Source: UBA1731 sp963626295
GTDB lineage: Bacteria > Verrucomicrobiota > Kiritimatiellia > RFP12 > UBA1067
Direction of reading: 5' to 3'
Assembly (NCBI GenBank): GCA_963626295.1
Contig: CAVFWS010000027.1
Span: 1 to 18,444 of the forward strand
Length of the DNA: 18,444 nt
Notes under the pieces: generated by a model
What the model was told of the DNA's origin: nothing
Databases searched by the model: none
Seen by the model: only the letters and a program-made list of their open reading frames with translations
Part shown: in pieces, positions 7,661 through 15,183 of the stretch
Layout of the letters: each line of letters begins with the position of its first letter
How positions within the stretch are numbered: the stretch's first letter is position 1
Program-made: the position numbers and the translations under genes

Positions 7661-10600
7661 CTAATACGGTCTGCCGGCCTTGATCGGCTTGATATCATCG
7701 GCGAAGAGGAAGACGAAGCCTGTCGCAAACGCATGGCAGCAGCTTGCCCGTGGCGCATCATGCTCCCAAAGGGTTCCCGTGCGGTCTGCCATGTCCGCAT
7801 AGTAGGCGAGGGCTTCCTTTCTGGCGAGTTCGGGCGTCCCCGCACGCGCAAGGCAGTGGAAGCGCAACTGCATGCCGGGGAAGAGGCCCGCCTTCTTCAG
7901 CGTACCCCGCTCGCCCCGCACCAGACGATTCCAAAGTCCGGCATCGCGGACATAGTCTGCCGTGCCCGTAAAGAACGCATAGTACTGGCACGTCTCGGTC
8001 GCTTCAGGCCGCACGGCAAGTGCGCCATCCTTCCCACGCACCGCATGGTCGCGGAACTGCACCCCGTCAAATGACTGCGCACGGACAGCGGAACGGATCG
8101 CATCCGCACGGCGGACGCAACGCTTCCATCCGTACAATCGCCCAACCGCATCCAATGCGGCAGCATAGAGCATGTTCGCCGGATAGTTCACGTCCTGCAC
8201 GTAGCCGTTGGACTCATCCCAGCCGACGAACACCCATGACGGAAGCTTTTCAAGAAGGCCATCCGCGTTGACATATCCGTCGAACCACTTCAACAAATCC
8301 CTCACGCGCCCCTCCAGCAGCTTCGCCGTCTCGTGATCTCCGGTTCGGCGCACATAGTCCTCGATTTCAAGGAGAAACCACAGCGCATATGTCGGAATGT
8401 AGAGTCCATCCGTATGATCCGACGGATAGCACATCGCCACCATGCCCTTCGGGAGATGCGGGAATCCCTTCGCAAGCGCGTAGTCGCGAAGGAACGCCCG
8501 CTCGACAGACGCATTTCCCGTCAGCAGTTGCAGACTTGGACCGGAGAAATAGGAATCGCCCAACCAGCCGGCGCGTTCGCGGCTCGGACAGTCCATCGGC
8601 ACGTCCGTCGCGCACTGTGCAAGCGTACGGGCGGCCGCCGCCAAGACCTTGGCGGCCACCGGATCCGTCCCCACATAGGCGTTGTTGAAAACCTCGGCAT
8701 TCCGATAGCGGCGCACGACAGGCGCCTTCCAAGTCGCCTTGCCGGAGAGCATCGCCAGACGGGCGAACTTGAACGTCTGCGGCTCGAAGAACTCCAGCAC
8801 GTACCGCCCCGGACGCTTGATGTCCCAGATCGCGCCGGCCGCGATCTCGATGCGCAGAGGGTTCACGTCTCCGTCAGGCGTACGCAACTCGTCCACGGCC
8901 GCCATGAACCGACCCGGCTCCGTACACTCCAGCTCGACCTGAAGGAATCCTGTGGTGTTATGCTCTCCGGCATAGAGCTTCGCCTGAACCTTTCGCCCGG
9001 ACACGTCCGGCGACGCCCTGCGCCATTTTGCCAGTTCGTGCCAGACGTTCACGTCGCATTCTTCCGCCTTGTATCCGCAGAAGACAGGCGGCGCGACATT
9101 CTCGAAGCAGCGAGTCTTGGGCAAGGGCGTCGATTCGTCGCAAACGATGTCGTAGGCATCGACCTCGGCGAACGACCCGTCGAAACTGAAGTCGCAGGGC
9201 GGCACCTCCCGTGCGATGAAGCGCGGCGCGGCGACACTCTCAAGTTCCCGCGACGGCGACGGCGCACCGCCGATCAGGTAAGCTTCCGAAAAGCCTCTCT
9301 GGAAACTGGCTCGCGGCGTCTTGACGATGCGTTCGGACGCCCGTGCCGTCCAGTTCGTGCCGCCGGTCGCGGAAAGGACGCGTCCGTTCTGCACGACTTC
9401 CGCCGCGAGAAACGGGGACTGGTTCATGTACACGAAGTTGTTGCACCGATACGAATTCACTTCGACGCGCAGACGGTTTTGTCCGGCATTCAGTTGCACC
9501 GGAATCGCATCGACACGCGCGAAGCCAACCGGCGCACGTGCCGGTCCGGCCGAGACAAACGTGCCGTTCACCTCGGCCTTGTAGCAGGATGCCGCCGCAA
9601 TCCGCAACTCTGCCGGACCTTCCGTCGCCGTCAGTTCCGTCTCGAATGTGAATGTTTCGTTCATCGTGTCACCCGCACCCTTCGGCCACACCGCCTGTGC
9701 GGCAAGGAACAGATCAGGCGCATTGAATTTCTTGTGGTTCAGGAACTCCCACACGCGATCCAGCCACGTGTAGCTACCCGTACCAGGTGCGGCGGCGGTC
9801 ATAAAGCAATGGTCCCGCGTCGCCAGCGTATGCAGATCGCCCTGCACCCCCATGCGACGCAACTGCTCCCAGCACTTGACCGAGTTCATCGCCGCCCATC
9901 CGTCCGCATCGCCGTGCAGGAACAGCATCGGACAGGTCGCAAGGTCGAAGGAGAACTCAGACGCGAGACGCGCCGCATCGCCATTGCCGCCCGTGCGGTT
10001 CGGCTCGTCAAGACCGTCCGTCAGCGCATAGGCGGGATACAGCGCGATACCCCACTGCACATTGCACGGAAGAAGATCCATCTCGTCGACCGGCCAATAT
10101 GACTTGCGCCGAGAGCTTGTCGCCCCCATGATCGTGAGATGTCCACCGGCGGAAGCGCCCATGATCCCGATGCGGTTCGGGTCGAGGTGACGCGCTTCCG
10201 CCTCGCGGCGCACGACGCGGACCGCACGCTGAAGATCCTGCCAGGCGCTCGTATGCTTCGCGAGGCCTGTTGGACGCGGGGTGCGATACTTGAGCGTCAC
10301 GACTGTCATGCCCTTCTCGTTCAGGTAGCGTCGCGCCGGCGTTACGCCATCCCAAGAATCCGGACGGTTATCTAAGTAGCCGCCGCCGGAATAGATGATC
10401 TGGATGCCCTTGGTGCGGAGCGTCTTCGGAATATGCCATTCGAGATACGGAACGCACTGGTTTGTCTGCGCATTCGGCATCTTGCCCTCCGGCCAGAGGG
10501 GCATCCGCTCGTAGCCTCCCCGATCGGCATCATCCGGGAAACGCACTGCAAGGGCGACTTCACCGCCGAGCCGTCCATCGAAATTCATCTGGCGGATGAA

Positions 10601-11566
10601 CTCAAGTACGCGGTCAAACCAGTGATCCCATGCCGTACCGTCGTCGCCCCGGTTCATGTCGCCGTGAAACCCATGCCAGCGATCCGCGAAAAGATGCAGC
10701 TCGGCAGGAATCTTCATCCGGCGGAGTTGACGGTATATCTGCGTTGAGCCCAACGGCGAAAAGTCGTCCGCACCGCCGTGGAACAGGCACATCGGACAGG
10801 TCTTGCCGTCAAACGCAAGCTCCTTCACGAGCGCGACGTCGGGCGCATCTCCCTCGCGGGCGTTCGGCACGCCCTCGCCGTCGGTTAGCACGTATGCCGC
10901 CGCCTGCGGCACGGCGAAGAGCAGGTTGCACGGCAGGGCATCAAGTTCATCGACTGGCGCGTACGCCGCCGTCTCTGACGATGTGGCCAGTAGAAGGACG
11001 AGTTTGGCGCCGGCCGATATTCCCGTGGCGCCGATCTTCTCCGGACTGAAGCCCCACTTCGACGCATGCGCCCGCATGAACCGTATGGCCCTCTGCGCAT
11101 CCTCCCAGCCGGACTGGTGTATGGCAAGCCCCTTCGGACGCGGTGTGCGGTATGTCAGGTTCGCGACCGTCACGCCCGCGCGGACGAATCTGTCAATGGC
11201 CGGCTGCAGACGTTCCGCGTCACAGCAGGACGAGAAGCCGCCGCCCGAAACCACGAGCACGGCAAGGTCTGTCCGATTGGACGGATTCGGCGCGTACCAG
11301 TCGATGTACGGTCGTCGAAAGTCTTCCACGCGAAACGTCGGCGAGCGGGTCTCTTCCGCCTTCGCGGCGATCTGGTGCGGCTGCGCGTCCGGCATCTTGC
11401 CTTCGGGCCAGATGTATTCGCGCAGGACTGGCCGCGCCGAAGGCGTCAGGGGCCCGAACGATGCACGGTCATCTGGGGAACTCCATGTCCCGAACGCTCC
11501 TGACGATGCCGCCGCCACAAGGCAGACAAATGACACGGCACATTTTCGTGCGCATTCAGCGTACAT
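7661..11566 (-). CDS. Trimodular esterase-esterase-alpha-L-rhamnosidase (GH78-like) exported enzyme
   Basis: The protein has 1301 residues from ATG 11566. The start is set by GGAGAGGA 6 nt upstream and by the signal peptide after it (MYAECARKCAVSFVCLVAAASSGAFG). Two alpha/beta-hydrolase domains come first, each opening with WPEGKMP[DN]AQ. Domain 1 (about 50-330) has nucleophile Ser184 in GISAG, Asp267 in HGGAD and His298 in WHGFH. Domain 2 (about 355-620) has Ser472 in GASAG, Asp555 in HGDAD and His586 in RDHCF. Both triads look intact, as in BD-FAE/acetylxylan-esterase-like enzymes. Residues about 640-950 match the beta domains preceding GH78 rhamnosidases. About 950-1290 is an (alpha/alpha)6 barrel with DCPSRERAGWLGD (Asp992, Glu997, Asp1004), the GH78 catalytic signature, and a late LWEHD (Glu1268). 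The predicted job is deacetylating and removing terminal L-rhamnose from a polysaccharide outside the cytoplasm. The gene overlaps the upstream gene by 11 bp, so they are probably translationally coupled. Confidence 0.88.
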   Translation of the reverse strand: MYAECARKCAVSFVCLVAAASSGAFGTWSSPDDRASFGPLTPSARPVLREYIWPEGKMPDAQPHQIAAKAEETRSPTFRVEDFRRPYIDWYAPNPSNRTDLAVLVVSGGGFSSCCDAERLQPAIDRFVRAGVTVANLTYRTPRPKGLAIHQSGWEDAQRAIRFMRAHASKWGFSPEKIGATGISAGAKLVLLLATSSETAAYAPVDELDALPCNLLFAVPQAAAYVLTDGEGVPNAREGDAPDVALVKELAFDGKTCPMCLFHGGADDFSPLGSTQIYRQLRRMKIPAELHLFADRWHGFHGDMNRGDDGTAWDHWFDRVLEFIRQMNFDGRLGGEVALAVRFPDDADRGGYERMPLWPEGKMPNAQTNQCVPYLEWHIPKTLRTKGIQIIYSGGGYLDNRPDSWDGVTPARRYLNEKGMTVVTLKYRTPRPTGLAKHTSAWQDLQRAVRVVRREAEARHLDPNRIGIMGASAGGHLTIMGATSSRRKSYWPVDEMDLLPCNVQWGIALYPAYALTDGLDEPNRTGGNGDAARLASEFSFDLATCPMLFLHGDADGWAAMNSVKCWEQLRRMGVQGDLHTLATRDHCFMTAAAPGTGSYTWLDRVWEFLNHKKFNAPDLFLAAQAVWPKGAGDTMNETFTFETELTATEGPAELRIAAASCYKAEVNGTFVSAGPARAPVGFARVDAIPVQLNAGQNRLRVEVNSYRCNNFVYMNQSPFLAAEVVQNGRVLSATGGTNWTARASERIVKTPRASFQRGFSEAYLIGGAPSPSRELESVAAPRFIAREVPPCDFSFDGSFAEVDAYDIVCDESTPLPKTRCFENVAPPVFCGYKAEECDVNVWHELAKWRRASPDVSGRKVQAKLYAGEHNTTGFLQVELECTEPGRFMAAVDELRTPDGDVNPLRIEIAAGAIWDIKRPGRYVLEFFEPQTFKFARLAMLSGKATWKAPVVRRYRNAEVFNNAYVGTDPVAAKVLAAAARTLAQCATDVPMDCPSRERAGWLGDSYFSGPSLQLLTGNASVERAFLRDYALAKGFPHLPKGMVAMCYPSDHTDGLYIPTYALWFLLEIEDYVRRTGDHETAKLLEGRVRDLLKWFDGYVNADGLLEKLPSWVFVGWDESNGYVQDVNYPANMLYAAALDAVGRLYGWKRCVRRADAIRSAVRAQSFDGVQFRDHAVRGKDGALAVRPEATETCQYYAFFTGTADYVRDAGLWNRLVRGERGTLKKAGLFPGMQLRFHCLARAGTPELARKEALAYYADMADRTGTLWEHDAPRASCCHAFATGFVFLFADDIKPIKAGRPY

Positions 11567-13592
11567 ACGTGATCCTCTCCCCATCTGCTTCGATGAATGG
11601 CACGCCATCCTCCGGCATTCCGGCCTTCACATCAGGCCCCTCGATCCACCAGCCATACGGCGCCAGGCAATGCCCTTCAATCGTCCGAGGCACGTCGCCA
11701 AGGTTTACGAGGAAGCGCACCCCGCCATATGTCGCCACAACGGTTCCGTCGTCGGACGGCGTGGCCGGATCAATGCCGCGTGCGAACAGGGGGGATCTGT
11801 CGTGCACAAACTCCGTGACGCGGCCACCGACAGTCCGCGCAAGCACACGGGACTGTATTGCGTGCAGCCAAGCGTACCAACGACGAACGCCCTCATTCTT
11901 CGTTAGCTCATCGGCCTTGTACGCCACGACAATGTTGTATCCGAGCGCGAGCACCCACGCGAGGACGCGTTCATTTTTTGTGAAACCCGCAAGATCGTGA
12001 TGGTAGAAAAGAAGCTTGTCCCTGAAGAGACGCTGGGCCACAGGTTCGAGAACCCACGTGTCGGCGGGGAAGCGCTTTTCCTTGTGCAGTTTCCGACCGA
12101 CCATGTTCTCAAGCGGAACCGTTCCCCAAGCGCATCCGGTCAGCCCAAGTTCCGAATCCGCCACCATGTCAAAGCCATCCTCCGTGAAGAGCGGCATGTG
12201 GCGGCTGTCCTCCTCCACGATCGAGATCATACCCTCCTCATGCGCCGTGACGGACGGCGAATGCGGACTGAAGTCGCGAAACCACGGCATGGAACCGCAC
12301 TGATCCTGAAACAGGATGTCAGATCCATATGTCTCTTGTGCCGCCCGTCGGGTGGCGCGATTCGCCGCCTGCACGACCGGATGCCAGTACGTGATGTTGT
12401 AGCCTTTGTGCGGCCCGTACTTGAGCGTGATCGGACTTCCGTCATGCTTTCTGGCGATCGGCTCCATGCCAGTTTTCTTGAACACTTCCGACTTAAAGGG
12501 TTCAGAGCCCCACCAGCACGGATTCGTGTATGGCATGAACAGTCCGCCACGGGCATGGATGGCCGTCACCATGTTCTTGAAGTCATCGGAACTGCCAAAC
12601 GTTTTTCGTGGCGGGAAGAAATCCGGATACGCGTTGTCGAAGCCATGCGGCATGTAGTCGTGGATATGGACGAGCGTGGGCATCGGCAGGCCATCGGCAA
12701 GTGCGGCGATCCTTTTCGCATCGGCCGCGAGGACAAGCAACAGCGGAGAGGCGGCAAGCTTGCGCAGGAACGCCGCCCCGTCACGCGGCGGCAGTTTCGA
12801 CGAGCGCGACCGTCCGAGGCCGTTTTCCTTCAGGTACGCCGCAAGGGACGAATCGACGGTTCCGCCCTCGACGATCCGCACCGCCGGCGTCTCGACCGAT
12901 TCGCCGGGCTTCAGCCAATACGCCGAGGCATGCGAATAGTAGCCGCCACGGCCATCTCCGGCCACGGTCGCCGATCCCGGAACGAACGGATGCGGATTCT
13001 TCCAGGGCGCGAAGTTCCCGCGACGCTGAACGCCATAGACCTGTACGGATGCGCCGGATTTCGTCTCCAGACGCGCCCAATCGGCAAAGAGTGGCGGATA
13101 GGGAACGGAGTAACTGCATTTGGACGTGAAAAATTTCTCGTTGAGCGCCATGCCCGTCGTCTCGTTGCCACGGCCTGGGTAGACGAACCTCGCCACATCG
13201 GTTGGACGAAAGCGCAGATTCGCAGGGAAGTGGAATTCCTCGACGATGCCCTTTTTCGCCGTCAAGTAGGCTTTCATCGTCAAGGATCCGTCGCTCTGAC
13301 ACCTCGTCGTTACCGTAACATCCAAGACGGGCGAAACCCATTTGGACACGACCGTATCGCCGCGTCGCGTCTCTGAGAATCGTCCGCCGAGGCGGTCCTC
13401 CCGTTCGACCTGCACCGCAGAAAGCCTATTCGTCTCGGCGAACTTCACGATCCACAGGCCGTGTTCGCCAGATTCAAGATAGGTATTCCCATGAGCATCA
13501 CGGGCCACGACACGTCCCTTTTCGCACCGCACCTCGCCCTTGGCGACCAAAAGCACACCAACAATCGCCGAAACAGCAAGCCAAGCTCTCAT
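11556..13592 (-). CDS. Secreted putative TIM-barrel glycosidase, DUF6259-like
   Basis: The protein has 678 residues from ATG 13592, with GGAGGG 4 nt upstream. MRAWLAVSAIVGVLLVAKGEV is a Sec-type signal. Residues about 25-245 are a beta-sandwich like the N-terminal supersandwich of GH36- and GH101-type enzymes. Residues about 285-590 look like a barrel: VHIHDYMPHGFDNAYPDFFP (about 308-327), FMPYTNPCWWG, ILFQDQCG (Asp430) and LFTEDGFD (Glu471/Asp472). The last strands (VVATYGGVRFLVNLGD) resemble the C-terminal beta domain of such glycosidases. The layout and the HIHDY/YPDFFP pattern recall DUF6259 proteins, a family without a settled activity. Asp430 and the Glu471-Asp472 pair are candidate catalytic residues by position only. 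The gene is third in its locus, 30 bp after the phosphoesterase and overlapping the rhamnosidase gene. Confidence 0.65.
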   Translation of the reverse strand: MRAWLAVSAIVGVLLVAKGEVRCEKGRVVARDAHGNTYLESGEHGLWIVKFAETNRLSAVQVEREDRLGGRFSETRRGDTVVSKWVSPVLDVTVTTRCQSDGSLTMKAYLTAKKGIVEEFHFPANLRFRPTDVARFVYPGRGNETTGMALNEKFFTSKCSYSVPYPPLFADWARLETKSGASVQVYGVQRRGNFAPWKNPHPFVPGSATVAGDGRGGYYSHASAYWLKPGESVETPAVRIVEGGTVDSSLAAYLKENGLGRSRSSKLPPRDGAAFLRKLAASPLLLVLAADAKRIAALADGLPMPTLVHIHDYMPHGFDNAYPDFFPPRKTFGSSDDFKNMVTAIHARGGLFMPYTNPCWWGSEPFKSEVFKKTGMEPIARKHDGSPITLKYGPHKGYNITYWHPVVQAANRATRRAAQETYGSDILFQDQCGSMPWFRDFSPHSPSVTAHEEGMISIVEEDSRHMPLFTEDGFDMVADSELGLTGCAWGTVPLENMVGRKLHKEKRFPADTWVLEPVAQRLFRDKLLFYHHDLAGFTKNERVLAWVLALGYNIVVAYKADELTKNEGVRRWYAWLHAIQSRVLARTVGGRVTEFVHDRSPLFARGIDPATPSDDGTVVATYGGVRFLVNLGDVPRTIEGHCLAPYGWWIEGPDVKAGMPEDGVPFIEADGERITYVR
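11573..11580 (-). promoter_or_regulatory. Ribosome binding site deciding the start of the esterase-rhamnosidase gene
   Basis: GGAGAGGA on the minus strand lies 6 nt before ATG 11566 and within the 3' end of the preceding gene. It argues against the upstream in-frame ATG at 11608, which would add 14 residues in front of an obvious signal peptide. Confidence 0.7.
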
Positions 13593-13622
13593 CCGACCCT
13601 CCAGCTTTCAGGCATTACACGA

Positions 13623-15158
13623 TCAGGCCAACTTCATCCAGTTAGACGCGATGGAATGCCCTTCATTCCCCCAACAATCTGCCGGCGTGACCACAAACCG
13701 CACGCTACGGTTGCGCGGTATTATGTCGCCGAAAAACGCACAGGCGCAAGGCCCCTTCTCACGCGACTCGGCCTGCATGCCATCGGGCGGAAAAACCCGG
13801 CTCTCGGCGACCGTCCGCACCGTATCCGCGTCGCGCACCTCGCAGCGAACGCCGAAATCGTAGGCCCGCACCGGCGAACCGGCAAGCATCGTGACAGGCG
13901 GAAACGAAACCACGACCTGCTCGCGTGGCGTCTTGTCGTCACTGTAGCCATCCTTCGCTCGGCGATGTCCATCCTTCACGCGCACGGCCGTCACCTTTGC
14001 GCCCGGCGCGAACTGGGGAGGCGTGGCCTTCGCAGCCTCGGCACGGCGGCGGAAGTCGAACGTCGCCACGCCATGGGGCGGGACCGTGCGACCGCCGTAG
14101 AGAGGGATGACCCAGTCCGGTCCGAGCGACTGGTCGTGCGTCCACTCGCGCCGTTCGAATACGATGCGATCTCCGTAGACCGACATCAGCATCCCCTGCC
14201 GGACGCTGTGTACGTCAACTTTCGGCATCTCCTGCGGCGGCTTGCGGTTGAAGTCGGCGCAGTTGAAGCCGTTTTCCCTGCCCGGAACTGTGAATTCGTG
14301 CCCACGCGCACATGAGCATCCGACAGAGGTGAACTCACCCTGCCAGATACACTTCTCGTCCGTAAGCGACTGGTGTTCGTGTCCCGTGAGCGCGAGGCAG
14401 TTGGGATAACCGTTAAGGGCCTTGCGCGTCAAACCCTTGTCAAATGACTTGATCCACTTTTCGCCGCGCAGGAGCCATGTGGCGTATGTCGTGTCCTCCA
14501 CGTACTCGTGCTGGACGTAGAAGAACGGACGATCCTTGGGGAGATCGAGCGTGGGCAGGAACTCCGGCAGAGGCGTACGCTCGTTTTTGAAGCCCTTGGC
14601 GTACTTGTGACCCTGCTCGTCGCCGAGGATGCTCATCCAGTTGCGCAGGATGAACGTGTACCCCTTCACGGTCTTCGCGCGGATCGGCTTGTAATCCTCG
14701 CCAAAACAGCTCTGCCAAACCTCCTGCTTGCGCCAATGGAACGCTTCGGCCTTCGACTCGTCGAACGTCTTGTACCAGCTTCCGGCGAATGCGTCCTCGT
14801 CGTGGTTCCCGGTCACGAAAAGCTTCTCGATGCGCACGCCATCCGAACGGCAGTCATTCGGGAAGACCTTGCGCCAGGTACGTGCCACCGACTCGAACTC
14901 GCTTCTGCGGCTCGTTGTCGTGAGATCTCCGGCAATCAGCACGGCATCGACCTTGCGGCTGTCGTAGAAGCGCAACGCCTTCTCGAAGAAATTGGCGTTG
15001 TCGTCCCGCGTGATGTGAATGTCCGAAAGGACCCCCACGACCAGGTTGGGCCTTGCGCCTTTCGGCAATGGCTCCAACGCCGCTTGCGCCTTCGCCGACA
15101 GGGCAGACGGCACAATCGCCGCCCCCGTCGCACCAAAAAGAAATTCGCGTCTGTTCAT
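13623..15158 (-). CDS. Tat-exported calcineurin-like metallophosphoesterase
   Basis: The protein has 511 residues from ATG 15158, with AAAGGAAAGG 7 nt upstream. The N-terminus MNRREFLFGATGAAIVPSAL has the twin-arginine motif and hydrophobic stretch of a Tat signal, unlike its Sec-type neighbours. The binuclear-metal motifs are all present and in order: SDIH (Asp46, His48), GDLT (Asp78), GNHD (Asn118, His119), VQHE (His217) and GHEH (His260, His262). The C-terminal region, about 350-511, is beta-rich and probably an accessory domain (VVVSFPPVTMLAGSPVRAYD looks Ig/FnIII-like). The fold hydrolyses phosphomonoesters or phosphodiesters; the natural substrate cannot be read from sequence. Its place inside a glycan-degradation locus suggests a phosphate ester or phosphodiester on the target polymer, or phosphate scavenging. 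It follows the lectin gene by 25 bp. Confidence 0.88.
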   Translation of the reverse strand: MNRREFLFGATGAAIVPSALSAKAQAALEPLPKGARPNLVVGVLSDIHITRDDNANFFEKALRFYDSRKVDAVLIAGDLTTTSRRSEFESVARTWRKVFPNDCRSDGVRIEKLFVTGNHDEDAFAGSWYKTFDESKAEAFHWRKQEVWQSCFGEDYKPIRAKTVKGYTFILRNWMSILGDEQGHKYAKGFKNERTPLPEFLPTLDLPKDRPFFYVQHEYVEDTTYATWLLRGEKWIKSFDKGLTRKALNGYPNCLALTGHEHQSLTDEKCIWQGEFTSVGCSCARGHEFTVPGRENGFNCADFNRKPPQEMPKVDVHSVRQGMLMSVYGDRIVFERREWTHDQSLGPDWVIPLYGGRTVPPHGVATFDFRRRAEAAKATPPQFAPGAKVTAVRVKDGHRRAKDGYSDDKTPREQVVVSFPPVTMLAGSPVRAYDFGVRCEVRDADTVRTVAESRVFPPDGMQAESREKGPCACAFFGDIIPRNRSVRFVVTPADCWGNEGHSIASNWMKLA

Positions 15159-15183
15159 CTCTATTCCTTTCCTTTGTTAATGG

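Noticed and set aside
7465..7851. Upstream extension of the LamG gene's first frame to 7851 (would add 129 codons)
   Set aside because: It would run through the promoter-like gap and into the rhamnosidase gene. A good ribosome site and a signal peptide both place the start at 7464.
8333..10102. 589-codon open frame on the plus strand
   Set aside because: It is antisense to the esterase-rhamnosidase gene, whose catalytic motifs and domains are unmistakable. Its product is Arg/His-rich without any recognisable motif, as expected of a GC-rich shadow frame.
11997..13376. 459-codon open frame on the plus strand
   Set aside because: It lies wholly antisense to the DUF6259-like gene. The Arg-rich, motif-free product and lack of a ribosome site mark it as a shadow.
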